Assembly: GCA_944326255.1 (NCBI GenBank)
Contig: CALVDG010000001.1
Location: 124,001-188,000 of the forward strand
Origin: an uncultured Bacteroidales bacterium
Lineage (GTDB): Bacteria; Bacteroidota; Bacteroidia; Bacteroidales; UBA932
Direction of reading: 5' to 3'
DNA length: 64,000 bases
Position 1 is the stretch's first letter. Each line of letters begins with the position of its first letter. Below the pieces are notes generated by a model. It had not been told where the DNA came from, searched no databases, and saw only the letters and a list, made by a program, of their open reading frames with translations. The position numbers and the translations under genes are program-made. Of this stretch, positions 33,327 through 41,561 are shown in pieces.

Positions 33327-36257
33327 ATGAAGAAAGCATTGTTTATCATCATGTCATTGTGCGCAGCCGCGATGTGGAGCTGCACGGTGGAAATAGACAG
33401 GACGGACGATGGCTCCGATAACGGTCAGACAGATTCTACTCAGACAGACCCAGGGACATCCGTGGACCTTGATTCATTCTGCGAGATCATGAACGCCAAT
33501 ATCGCTTCGCTCCAGGCCATAGTGGAGGCATTTGAGGAAGACGACTATGTCGCTTCTTTTGAGGAGACGAAGAACTCCATGCCTGAAGACTATGTCACAT
33601 ACTCGGTGAGATTCAACGCAGGGCCATCTGCCGAAATATGGTGCCGGAAGGACGGAAATGACAGCAAAGGTGTGCCGCAGATAAGTGCGGCGCGGGACGA
33701 GGACGGCAAGTGGTACTGGACTCTGGACGGCAAGTGGCTTTCCATAGGCGGCAGCACCGTGCCTGTGCTGGAGGGTGATGACGCTCCTCGAATATGTGCG
33801 GAGGACGGCCGCTGGATGATAAGCGGAGACGCCGGAGCGACATGGAAGGATTTGTCTGAAATGGACGAGCAGGCAGTCTCTCCCGGGAAATACATCTTCG
33901 ATGATGTATATAAAAAGGGCTCGTTCCTGCATCTGGTTTTGGACAGCGGAGAGACATTGCCCATATCCACCTTGGAGGACATCGACATAATCTTTACGGA
34001 TGCGGACGGAGCCACCTGCGTCACAGGAGAGACGGCGAGGATAGCGTATGAAGTGGTCGGATGGGACGAGGCCACGGAAGTTATATGTTCCTGCGACACT
34101 CCTGGCTGGGAAGCTGAGATAGAAAGCACCGGCATCAATACCGGATATGTCGTGGTGACTAATACCGGAGCAGAGGAAGATGCGGCTGTCACTGTGACGG
34201 CTGACAACAGCACCGGGGACGAGATATCGAAGGCCCTGATATTCGTGAAAGGAATACTGACGGCAAAGGCCGATGTGGAGAATATAGGCGGAGACGGAGG
34301 CATTGTGGATGTGGAGATAACGACCAATACAGATTATACGGTAAGTATTCCGTCCGAGGCGTCCGGCTGGATATCTGTTGTAGACGGGGGTACCAAGAGC
34401 GAATTGAGGACCGAGACGGTCAAGCTTGCCGTAGCCGGGTATGAGTCCGGTCCTGACCGCAGTGCTAACGTGTCATTCACAGTCTCCGGCAAGGTTGTCA
34501 CCTCAATTCATATCAGTCAAAAAAGTCAAGAAGAAGAAATTTGGGGTGCACCAATTGTTTTTGCGGACAAACGGGTCAAATCAATACTCACAAGCACAGA
34601 ATGCTCTCCTGTTATAGACTCAAACAAGGACGGAGAGATTTCATATAGGGAAGCTGTAGCTTGCACAGAGTTGCCTTCTTTTTCCGGAAGTGATATTGAA
34701 TCTTTCGATGAATTGCAGTTCTTCACATCTCTTAAAGAAATAGGAGCAGAGGTATTCAAAGAGTGCGCGGAGCTGAATTCGATTATCCTTCCGAATGGAG
34801 TGACACGGATTGGCAACGGTGCATTTTCAGGATGCTACAACTTAAGTTCTATAAATATACCGGACGGCGTGACAAGTATTGGAGAGAGCACTTTTTACGG
34901 CTGCGGCAGTCTGGATTCTATTGTTTTGCCGGAGTCCTTGACCAGTATTGGGGGCGGGGCTTTTAGAGGCTGCAGCAGCCTGAGTTCGATAGAACTTCCT
35001 GAGTCCTTGACCAGTATCGGAGACGAAGTATTTAGGGGCTGCGGCGGTCTGGTATCAATAACCTTCCCGGACGGTGTTACCAGTATTGGGGACTATGCTT
35101 TTTACGGATGCCGTAGCCTTGTGTCAATTATTTTGCCTGAGTCCTTGACCAGTATGGGGGAACGTGCTTTTTACGGATGCAGCGGTCTGGTATCAATAAC
35201 GATCCCGGATGGTGTTACCGTTATCGCGTACGGAGCTTTTGAAAGTTGCAGCAGCCTGAGTTCGATAGAGTTGCCTGCGTCCTTGACCAGTATTGGGGTC
35301 GGAGCTTTTTACAAATGCAGCAGCCTGAGTTCAATAGAGTGGCCTGAGTCCTTGACCAGTATCGGGAACCAAGCATTTAGGGGATGCAGCAGCCTGGTAT
35401 CAATAACCTTCCCTGACGGTGTTACCAGTATTGGACAATGGGCATTTATAGGCTGCAGCAGCCTTGCGTCAATTGTTTTGCCTGCGTCCTTGACCAGTAT
35501 GGGTGACGAAGTATTTCAGGGCTGCGGCAGTCTGGTATCAATAACCATCCCGGACGGTGTTACAAGCATTGGGGACGGTGCTTTCTCCGGATGCAGCAGT
35601 CTGGAGTCTATTGTTTTGCCTGAGTCCTTGACCAGAATCGGGACCGAAGCATTTTACGAATGCAGCGGTCTGGTATCAATAACCATCCCGGACGGTGTTA
35701 CCAGTATCGGGGCCGAAGTTTTTTTAGGATGCGAAAGCCTGGTATCAATAACCATCCCGGATGGTGTTACCGGTATCGGGAGCGGAGCTTTTGAAAGATG
35801 CAGCAGCCTGGAATCGATAGAGCTGCCTGCGTCCTTGACCTATATTCACTTTAACACTTTTTACGGATGTGAGAGCCTGAGTTCGATAGAGCTGCCTGCA
35901 TCCTTGACCTATATTGGGATATACGCTTTTTACGGATGTGAGAGCCTGAGTTCGATAGAGCTGCCTGCATCCTTGACCTATATTGGGATATACGCTTTTT
36001 ACGGATGTGAGAGCCTGAGTTCGATAGAGCTACCTGCGTCCTTGACCGACGAGATTAGTGGCTATGCTTTTTCCGAATGCAGCAGTCTTGATGAAGTTAA
36101 ATTTAATTCAATTGATCCACCGGAGTATCTGGCGTCATCTACTTTTCGTGGCTGTACGGTACGGACAGTATATGTGCCCTCGAATGGATATGAAGCTTAT
36201 CGCAAGGTGTTGAAATCTATGCAGGGTCTTGAGGACGCGGAAATATTGACATTTTAG
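33327..36257 (+). CDS. BspA-type leucine-rich-repeat surface lipoprotein
   Basis: A 976-residue lipoprotein. I start at the ATG 33327, which gives a signal peptide MKKALFIIMSLCAAAMWSC with Cys19 lipidated; the open frame extends upstream without a credible start. A DUF4988-like domain covers about residues 40-170 (EDGKWYWTLDGKWLSIGG). A BACON-like domain lies near 315-395, and an EF-hand-like DSNKDGEISYREAV near 430 precedes the repeats. About twenty 23-residue LRR_5 repeats of the form SLTSIGxxAFxGCSSLxSIxLP then follow to residue 950. Such proteins are displayed on the cell surface and bind host or bacterial partners. The repeat part is more AT-rich than the first 400 residues, suggesting a mosaic origin. 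Confidence 0.9.
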   Translation: MKKALFIIMSLCAAAMWSCTVEIDRTDDGSDNGQTDSTQTDPGTSVDLDSFCEIMNANIASLQAIVEAFEEDDYVASFEETKNSMPEDYVTYSVRFNAGPSAEIWCRKDGNDSKGVPQISAARDEDGKWYWTLDGKWLSIGGSTVPVLEGDDAPRICAEDGRWMISGDAGATWKDLSEMDEQAVSPGKYIFDDVYKKGSFLHLVLDSGETLPISTLEDIDIIFTDADGATCVTGETARIAYEVVGWDEATEVICSCDTPGWEAEIESTGINTGYVVVTNTGAEEDAAVTVTADNSTGDEISKALIFVKGILTAKADVENIGGDGGIVDVEITTNTDYTVSIPSEASGWISVVDGGTKSELRTETVKLAVAGYESGPDRSANVSFTVSGKVVTSIHISQKSQEEEIWGAPIVFADKRVKSILTSTECSPVIDSNKDGEISYREAVACTELPSFSGSDIESFDELQFFTSLKEIGAEVFKECAELNSIILPNGVTRIGNGAFSGCYNLSSINIPDGVTSIGESTFYGCGSLDSIVLPESLTSIGGGAFRGCSSLSSIELPESLTSIGDEVFRGCGGLVSITFPDGVTSIGDYAFYGCRSLVSIILPESLTSMGERAFYGCSGLVSITIPDGVTVIAYGAFESCSSLSSIELPASLTSIGVGAFYKCSSLSSIEWPESLTSIGNQAFRGCSSLVSITFPDGVTSIGQWAFIGCSSLASIVLPASLTSMGDEVFQGCGSLVSITIPDGVTSIGDGAFSGCSSLESIVLPESLTRIGTEAFYECSGLVSITIPDGVTSIGAEVFLGCESLVSITIPDGVTGIGSGAFERCSSLESIELPASLTYIHFNTFYGCESLSSIELPASLTYIGIYAFYGCESLSSIELPASLTYIGIYAFYGCESLSSIELPASLTDEISGYAFSECSSLDEVKFNSIDPPEYLASSTFRGCTVRTVYVPSNGYEAYRKVLKSMQGLEDAEILTF
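35881..36018 (+). repeat. Perfect 69-bp tandem duplication in the BspA gene
   Basis: Two identical 69-bp units encode ESLSSIELPASLTYIGIYAF-type 23-residue repeats, flanked on both sides by close copies. Such identity marks a recent in-frame duplication, so repeat number may vary between strains. Confidence 0.85.
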
Positions 36258-36315
36258 AATATGTGAATACAGAAAATTTTAATACTTCAGTAGTAATCAA
36301 TATATTAATACAACT

Positions 36316-37161
36316 ATGGTAAAGAATGCTTCAAAATTGAAATTAGTGCACTTTCTCCCTATCACAGTGAATCATGTCCTGAATGCTCATGATATAAAAA
36401 ATGGAACTGTTTATCAAAAAACTGCAAACAGGATTGGCGGTTCATACTATTACAAGTATATGGATTTGAATGCGGCTTTAAAGTGTATGAATAATGGGAA
36501 TATCCGTTTTGTGGAGCCAAGTGTGTGGAAAGACCAGTATGAAAAGCGCTTCTACAATGCGGATTATTCCAGGGTCTCGTCCAATCCGTCGCAGCATGCT
36601 CCACGGCTGTATGCGAGTTGTTTCTCCAACCAGAAAGACAGCGAGTCCGCCTGGCAGATATATGCCTATGGTAAAATCGGACTCGGTTCTGTGTGCGTGC
36701 AGTTTACGATAGACCGGAAGGCTCTCAGGTCGGAATTGGTAAGGAATGTTAAAAACTGCGAGATGTATGAGGGAGAAGTTACATACTGTCGAAAATATAT
36801 TATAGACAATCTGCACTCTCCTGTGTATCTTAATAATGGCAATCCAAATCCGGATTACGGCACTTTCTTCAAGCCATTTGACAGAGACAAGTATCTTAAT
36901 CTGCTGTTGCTTAAGCGGGAGGCCTTCGCTCATGAGAAAGAGGTCCGCATATTCATAGTAAAAGATAAAAAGATGATGAGATCAAAGGATAAATTTGTCA
37001 AAGTGGATTGGTCCAAGATTGTTAAAGGGGTAAGGGTAGATTCAAGTATTTCAAATGAGGACTATGAAAAGTTGGAGAAGAGCTGTAGAGAATGCGGTCT
37101 GCCGGAACCAGAGAAATTTGATGTCTATGGCGATGATGGCGGCAGACTGGTCATTTTATAA
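36316..37161 (+). CDS. DUF2971-family protein
   Basis: A 281-residue protein with the DUF2971 pattern: YYKYMDLNAALKCMNNGNIRFVEPSVWKDQYE near the start, YASCFSNQKDSESAWQIYAYGKIGLGSVCVQF in the middle, and KREAFAHEKEVRIFIV near the C-terminus. The biochemical role of the family is unknown; it is frequent in accessory genome regions. The gene is noticeably AT-richer than the core genes around it. A 195-codon gene of unknown function follows after 58 bp in the same direction and may be a partner. No signal peptide, so cytoplasmic. Confidence 0.82.
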   Translation: MVKNASKLKLVHFLPITVNHVLNAHDIKNGTVYQKTANRIGGSYYYKYMDLNAALKCMNNGNIRFVEPSVWKDQYEKRFYNADYSRVSSNPSQHAPRLYASCFSNQKDSESAWQIYAYGKIGLGSVCVQFTIDRKALRSELVRNVKNCEMYEGEVTYCRKYIIDNLHSPVYLNNGNPNPDYGTFFKPFDRDKYLNLLLLKREAFAHEKEVRIFIVKDKKMMRSKDKFVKVDWSKIVKGVRVDSSISNEDYEKLEKSCRECGLPEPEKFDVYGDDGGRLVIL

Positions 37162-37219
37162 TAAACGGAGGAATCTGAAAATCCGGAAAAGAGTAGGAAT
37201 AAAAAACAATTTATAAGAT

Positions 37220-37807
37220 ATGGGATTGTTAACAAGAGTGGGGCCTCCCACATTGGATCATGAGGTTGCTGCTTGTATTCATTTTGGGCACACAGTAATA
37301 GAGCCTTTTGAGAGGAGGCTGGAGTCTGAGAAAGATTATTATTTTCATACAACAGTTCTGATTGGGCTGCCTGAAGGATACGATTTGGGGAAATTGGATA
37401 TACCGTCACCGAAGTGTGTAATTGATTGCCGGAGTGCGACTGTCGGGTCAGTGACCGAAGCGTTCAGCGATTTGAAAGAGGAGGAGCACTATATCGTGCT
37501 TGATGATGTATTGTCCTTGCCGAAAGACGATGTCCTGCGTCAGTTGCTTTACCGTTGCGTTAAAGAATCCGTATTTCGGGCAGACCGATTGATAATCCTG
37601 ATATTCAGGTACGAAAATGGCATAGATGAATGGAATGGTGAAGGAGACGGTGATGGCAATAGAGGCAGGTGGTGGACACGGCCTGAGTTGATAGACGCTG
37701 TATGTAAGGAATTCCCCTGCATTCATATTGATGAAAAACGCAAGGGTTGCAAGGATATCCTCTACGGCAACTTTTTTCACCCAACAGATTTAAAACGACA
37801 AATGTAG
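37220..37807 (+). CDS. Hypothetical protein, partner candidate of the DUF2971 gene
   Basis: A 195-residue soluble protein that I do not recognise. It starts MGLLTRVGPPTLDHEVAACI. It has alternating strands and helices, an acidic segment EEEHYIVLDDVLSLPKDDVLRQLL in the middle and a Gly/Asp-rich loop NGEGDGDGNRGRWWTRPEL near residues 138-157, with a conserved-looking WWTRPELIDAV. Its AT-richness matches the preceding DUF2971 gene, and the two may have arrived together. Repeat copy C begins about 20 bp after its stop. Confidence 0.65.
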   Translation: MGLLTRVGPPTLDHEVAACIHFGHTVIEPFERRLESEKDYYFHTTVLIGLPEGYDLGKLDIPSPKCVIDCRSATVGSVTEAFSDLKEEEHYIVLDDVLSLPKDDVLRQLLYRCVKESVFRADRLIILIFRYENGIDEWNGEGDGDGNRGRWWTRPELIDAVCKEFPCIHIDEKRKGCKDILYGNFFHPTDLKRQM

Positions 37808-37827
37808 TTGCGTTGTTGCAAAATATG

Positions 37828-38174
37828 ATGACTGCGCTTTGGGTCTGGGCTCGGGGCGCGGTTTTTTGTGCCGTTGAGAATTAACAGGATGATGGAGTCT
37901 GACTGGTCCGAGGCTGGTGCTAATGGGAAGCACGGGCATCTTGGTTTTGTACAATGGTTTGACTCTTAGCGTGTTGCGATTTGGTGGGATGGATTTCGAG
38001 GTGTTCTTAGTGGGCGAAATCCATCGGTCCGAAAGTCAAGATATTGACTGATAGTTAATTATTATAAATGCGGATGCTCGTACATTCCGTAGATGCATCG
38101 GTTTGAGGTGTCAAATGCGGCCGCTTGCCTTCAATGCAGCAATGGCAGTAGGGCCGGCAGCATTGCTTCCGAAT
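37828..38174 (+). repeat. Dispersed intergenic repeat, copy C (lacks the 129-bp module)
   Basis: The 382-bp gap between two convergent genes is almost entirely repeat. It shares a long 5' part with copy B (from about 41562), then has the palindrome GATGGATTTCG / CGAAATCCATC (37988-38025) and GCTCGTACATTCCGTAGATG. It ends with CCGCTTGCCTTCAATGCAGC, matching the flank beyond the module in copy A. The 129-bp module itself is missing. Confidence 0.8.
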
Positions 38175-38188
38175 CGTGGGAATGCGGA

Positions 38189-39325
38189 TTATCCGATGAA
38201 GTAGTAGTGGCGGAGCCACCAGGCGTAGATCGGATCCTGAAAAGAGACGGTGCCGGCGTTGATGTCGAGTATGTCTTTCTCCACCAAAGCTTTTTTTGAG
38301 CGGAATACAGACATGGGGGAAGATATCCGGTATTTTCTCATGACCTCTGCTGAGGTGAATGCGGTCTCTCCGGCGGTCATGGCGTGGAGCAGGGCGAGCT
38401 GCTGGTTGTTCAGAGTCTCTGTAAGGTTGACGAACAGCAGACTGAGTTGTTCGACCAAGGCTTCGTGTGACTGCCTGACAGTCTGGACGGAGCAGTGGCC
38501 ATCGTCGGCCCGCAGCCAAGAAATCTGGGCCAGCTGCTGGACATAGTACGGGTGATTGTCCGCAAGTGATATTATTTCCAGACAGGCATCGCTGTCTATG
38601 GATTTGCCAGTGGCAGCGAACCGTTCAGTGATGAACGGAGCGAAGTGCTCTGTCTTGATTTTACCTAAAAAGAACAGGTCTCCGAATTTGTAAAACGGCA
38701 TCTGCGGATTTGTGAAAATATCCATCATCATGTGCCGCTTGCTGCCGTATAGGCAGTATGAGACTTTCTGATGCCTTTGCCAGTGTGAGCGGAGCCGCTT
38801 CTGGAAGTAAAGAGGCTCGTCAAATGAGGCGATATTCTGGAATTCGTCAATGCATACGACTATCCTCAGGCCTTTTGCCGATGCGATGTTTTCAGCCAGG
38901 TCCAGCACCTCGTCCGGACTCCGCTTCAACTCATCCCAGTCAAAGGCAAGAGTGATGTCGCCTGCGATTTCATTGCCGACAGTGATTCTTGGAATAAGCT
39001 GCGAGAGAAACTTCCTGGTATTTTCCACGGCTTCTTCCAGCCTGGAGGATGTGGCTTTAATGACAGCCTGAGCCAGAAGTTGGTAGAAATGTTTCTCGTT
39101 TCTCACATTGAAGAGATCGACATGACAGATCCGTAAGCGTTTGTCACTTTTGAGTGCAAGCTCTGAAGCTTTGTTTACGAGCGAGCTTTTCCCCCATCGT
39201 CTCGGAGATATCAGGATGGTATTGATCAGTGATTTGAAATTGCCGACGAGATGCGAGGTCTCTTGCTCGCGGTCAGTGAAGTTGTCATCAGTTGCGATTT
39301 TGCCGAAAATAAAGGGAGCGTCCAT
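38189..39325 (-). CDS. Stand-alone AAA+ ATPase (archaeal-type ATPase_2-like)
   Basis: A 378-residue P-loop ATPase. The start MDAPFIFGKIATDDNFTDRE is typical of the family. Walker A is ISPRRWGKSSLV near residue 40 and Walker B is IVVCIDEFQ near 137, with a helical lid after it. The C-terminal 80 residues look like a winged helix (TSAEVMRKYRISSPMSVFRSKKALVEKDIL). I start at ATG 39325 rather than an upstream codon. Homologous ATPases are scattered, often beside repeats or mobile DNA, and their role is unknown. It has no partner gene and lies alone between repeat copies C and A. Confidence 0.85.
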   Translation of the reverse strand: MDAPFIFGKIATDDNFTDREQETSHLVGNFKSLINTILISPRRWGKSSLVNKASELALKSDKRLRICHVDLFNVRNEKHFYQLLAQAVIKATSSRLEEAVENTRKFLSQLIPRITVGNEIAGDITLAFDWDELKRSPDEVLDLAENIASAKGLRIVVCIDEFQNIASFDEPLYFQKRLRSHWQRHQKVSYCLYGSKRHMMMDIFTNPQMPFYKFGDLFFLGKIKTEHFAPFITERFAATGKSIDSDACLEIISLADNHPYYVQQLAQISWLRADDGHCSVQTVRQSHEALVEQLSLLFVNLTETLNNQQLALLHAMTAGETAFTSAEVMRKYRISSPMSVFRSKKALVEKDILDINAGTVSFQDPIYAWWLRHYYFIG

Positions 39326-39446
39326 AGGCCATGTATGTTTCCGATGCAAATATAACAATTTTTGTTATAACAAAATGCGATATAACTAAAAATGTTATTA
39401 CGTAGAGTTGTTTCTACTTCGCCGTGATGGTGGAATCCGGCTGGGC

Positions 39447-39925
39447 TGAGTGGGTGCTAACGGGAAGTGCGCGCATCTTGGTTTTGCGTAAGTGCCGGGA
39501 TTTTAGCGTGTTGCGATTTGGTGGGATGGATTTCGAGGCGTTCTTAGTGGGCGAAATCCATCAGCTAAAAAGTTAAGACATTGATTGCTAGTCAATTAAT
39601 GGAAATCAAGATGCTCGCACATTCCGTAGATGCACCGATGTGAGGTGACAAGTGCGGCTGGAGTGGGCGTAGACAGAGGTAGGTATGATGTTGTAGGCAA
39701 GCGGGGAGAAAAGGCTTGCCGCCCTCGGCACAAGAGGGAAGAATCTGCCTTGAATATCACAGAGTTACGGAGTAACGACGATGATATTCAAGGTAGAGGG
39801 GCCTGGTCTTTTCGACCGCTTGCCTTCAACGCTGTAATGGCAGGAGAGCCGGCAGCACGGATTCATTCGGGGAAGTGCCCGGGATTCCGTGGAAAAGCGG
39901 TTCACTTTCCCGGTAACTTTGGAAA
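39447..39925 (+). repeat. Dispersed intergenic repeat, copy A
   Basis: The 626-bp gap 39326-39951 holds no gene I support. It is mostly repeat: GGGAAGTGCGCGCATCTTGG, the GATGGATTTCG / CGAAATCCATC palindrome (39525-39562), ATGCTCGCACATTCCGTAGA, the 129-bp module, then GGGAAGTG...CACTTTCCC (39875-39915). The same order is seen in copy B. Confidence 0.85.
39696..39824 (+). repeat. 129-bp structured module, copy A
   Basis: The ends form a stem: GGCAAGCGGggaGAAAAG pairs with CTTTTCgaCCGCTTGCC. Inside are a CCCTC/GAGGG hairpin and a long hairpin with arms CCTTGAATATCA / TGATATTCAAGG (39748-39793), itself capped by GTTAC/GTAAC. The module is nearly identical at 41894 and, inverted, at 57341. Confidence 0.8.
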
Positions 39926-39951
39926 ATTGTGGACGGCGGAGAATGAGGTCG

Positions 39952-40953
39952 TCAGAAGGTCAGCATTTTGCGGCGATAGTCAAGGGAGCTTCGGTATTGC
40001 TTCTTCAGCTCTTCGGAGAGGAAAGACCTGTCGATGAGCTGCTCCGCTTCAGGATGTACTGCTGCGAAGAAGTCCAGTTCGCGTTGTACGGTCTTGTCAT
40101 TGAGGCCGATTCTGTGACCGAATTCCTCGAAGTCCTTGCGGCAGACCTGGCGGACATCGGAAAGTTGCATCCCTTCTTTGAAAAGCCCTTTGTCAAGGGC
40201 GAATATCCGGTGGTTGACCAGATGCAGCGAAGTGTTGATGAGGTCGTAGGCCGGAGTCAGGCGGTATTCATAGCCGGTGTTGATCAAAGAGAAATTTTTC
40301 AGGTGGGCATCGTCATTGAGCGAGATAAAGTTGAACAGCACAAGTCGCAAGAAACGCAGCAGGTCTATGCGGTAGGCTTTTACGTGGCGGCGGATTACGT
40401 CCGCGCAGTCTTCGTAGCTGGCCCGGCTGTATTTGTAGTCAGCACCGCCGTTGGACTTTGTCAGGCCCATCAGGGAGGCGAAATCCTCCTGCCGGTATTT
40501 GCCTCCGCCGTGGATGTCAAATCTCCTGGTAATATAGGCAATCTCATCATTCTCGTAGAAACACAGTCCGTTGGCAGCGGTCTCAATCCGATAGACCTGT
40601 GAGGCGAGCTGCATGGTAAGGTTCTCATTGGCGGCGCAGAACTCCCGGTTGATAATATGGTAACTGGACGGCTGGGGCTTCAGGATGAAATGCCCGCGTT
40701 CGTTATCGCGGGTATAGCGCAGGCGCAGATCCTCTCCTACGATAGCGGAGAATTTAGGCTGGACTCCGGACAGGGAGATTCGTCCGATATGTTGCACCGT
40801 GTCCTGGAGTCTGTCGGCATCCAGATCTTTCGGGCTCATTTCGGGAAAAATGTGCGATACGGCCTTTCCGTCGAACAGCAGTCTTTTTGCCAGCGGGCAA
40901 TATGTGCTGAATCCGGGGGTGAGAGTGGACGGGCATACGGTAATCGGTCTCAT
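39952..40953 (-). CDS. hipT: HipA C-terminal-like kinase toxin (HipT-like)
   Basis: A 333-residue HipA-fold Ser/Thr kinase lacking the usual N-terminal subdomain. Kinase features are visible: phosphoregulatory SLSGVQPKFS near 60-69, LKP at 91-93, the catalytic loop NDDAHLKN at 213-220 and the metal-binding YDLIN at 236-240. HipA toxins phosphorylate aminoacyl-tRNA synthetases such as GltX, and HipT of E. coli acts on TrpS; the target here is unknown. Its start overlaps the stop of the short HipS-like gene by four bases. A functional toxin is likely, since no key residue is missing. Confidence 0.85.
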   Translation of the reverse strand: MRPITVCPSTLTPGFSTYCPLAKRLLFDGKAVSHIFPEMSPKDLDADRLQDTVQHIGRISLSGVQPKFSAIVGEDLRLRYTRDNERGHFILKPQPSSYHIINREFCAANENLTMQLASQVYRIETAANGLCFYENDEIAYITRRFDIHGGGKYRQEDFASLMGLTKSNGGADYKYSRASYEDCADVIRRHVKAYRIDLLRFLRLVLFNFISLNDDAHLKNFSLINTGYEYRLTPAYDLINTSLHLVNHRIFALDKGLFKEGMQLSDVRQVCRKDFEEFGHRIGLNDKTVQRELDFFAAVHPEAEQLIDRSFLSEELKKQYRSSLDYRRKMLTF

Positions 40954-41273
40954 GGCTCAATGGGTTTGACGGTGATGGCTCCGATGGTGTCATTCTGTGC
41001 GGTGGCCAGTAGTATCCCGAAATCATCGCCGCTGTCAATATGCAGCAGCCTGGACTGGATCCGGCGGTTTTCTCCCTCGGAGAGCATGTTGAAGAAGACG
41101 GCGAACAGGTAAGGGGAGTGGTACGGCTCTTCTCTTAGCGGAAGAGTCGGACTGACAGGAGGCATTTTGTCAGCGACATACGACGGTTCATAGACGAAAA
41201 TATATTCCCCGTTGTCCTCCTCGGTCAGCAGCCCTGCCCTGATATCGTGCAAATATACTTCGCATTGTCTCAT
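40950..41273 (-). CDS. hipS: HipA N-terminal-domain protein (HipS-like)
   Basis: A 107-residue protein matching the HipA N-terminal subdomain (couple_hipA): VYLHDIRAGLLTEEDNGEYIFVYEPSY..., then SPTLPLREEPYHSPYLFAVFFNMLSEGENR. In single-chain HipA this is fused to the kinase; here it is a separate gene, coupled to the kinase gene by an ATGA overlap and four bases after the HipB-like gene. In the HipBST system of E. coli, the HipS protein acts as the antitoxin. The same role is inferred here. Confidence 0.85.
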   Translation of the reverse strand: MRQCEVYLHDIRAGLLTEEDNGEYIFVYEPSYVADKMPPVSPTLPLREEPYHSPYLFAVFFNMLSEGENRRIQSRLLHIDSGDDFGILLATAQNDTIGAITVKPIEP

Positions 41274-41277
41274 ATCG

Positions 41278-41481
41278 TCAGTCCTTCAGTTTAACGGTAA
41301 TCTCGAGCCCGAGGGTGTCGAGGATTGAGAGCAGCGTCCGTAGTTTCGGGTTGCTCTGCCCGCGCTCGATTGCGACGAGCGTGTTGATTCCGACTTCCGA
41401 GAGTCCGGCTATCTCATCCTGCCGGACTTTCAGAGCCTTCCTGCGGTCCCGGATGGCTTTGCCTATTTCTTCTGTATTCAC
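41278..41481 (-). CDS. hipB: Xre-family HTH regulator (HipB-like)
   Basis: A 67-residue helix-turn-helix protein: IGKAIRDRRKALKVRQDEIAGLSEVGINTLVAIERGQSNPKLRTLLSILDTLGLEI. This is a Cro/C1-type DNA-binding domain with little else. It is the first gene of a three-gene operon with the HipS- and HipT-like genes and likely represses it through the promoter just upstream. The strong operon spacing supports a toxin-antitoxin function. Confidence 0.88.
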   Translation of the reverse strand: MNTEEIGKAIRDRRKALKVRQDEIAGLSEVGINTLVAIERGQSNPKLRTLLSILDTLGLEITVKLKD

Positions 41482-41500
41482 TGTGTATTGTGATTTTTCC

Positions 41501-41532
41501 CAAAAGTAAGTATTTCCTTCGAGAAAATCAAT
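41501..41532 (-). promoter_or_regulatory. Promoter of the hipBST-like operon
   Basis: TACTTTTG (41501-41508) and ATTG (41529-41532) with a 20-base spacer on the minus strand, 20 bp from the first start codon. TTGTGATTT occurs twice nearby (about 41488 and 41544) and could serve as operator half-sites. Confidence 0.45.
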
Positions 41533-41561
41533 AGAATTCCCAATAAATTGTGATTTATGCT

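Noticed and set aside
33037..33339. Minus-strand 100-codon frame and plus-strand frames upstream of the BspA gene
   Set aside because: No start context or family similarity; the region reads better as a long leader.
34780..36060. Regular 69-bp repeats that might be a CRISPR or tandem satellite
   Set aside because: The period is a multiple of three, the frame stays open, and the units encode LRR_5 consensus residues; there are no spacers.
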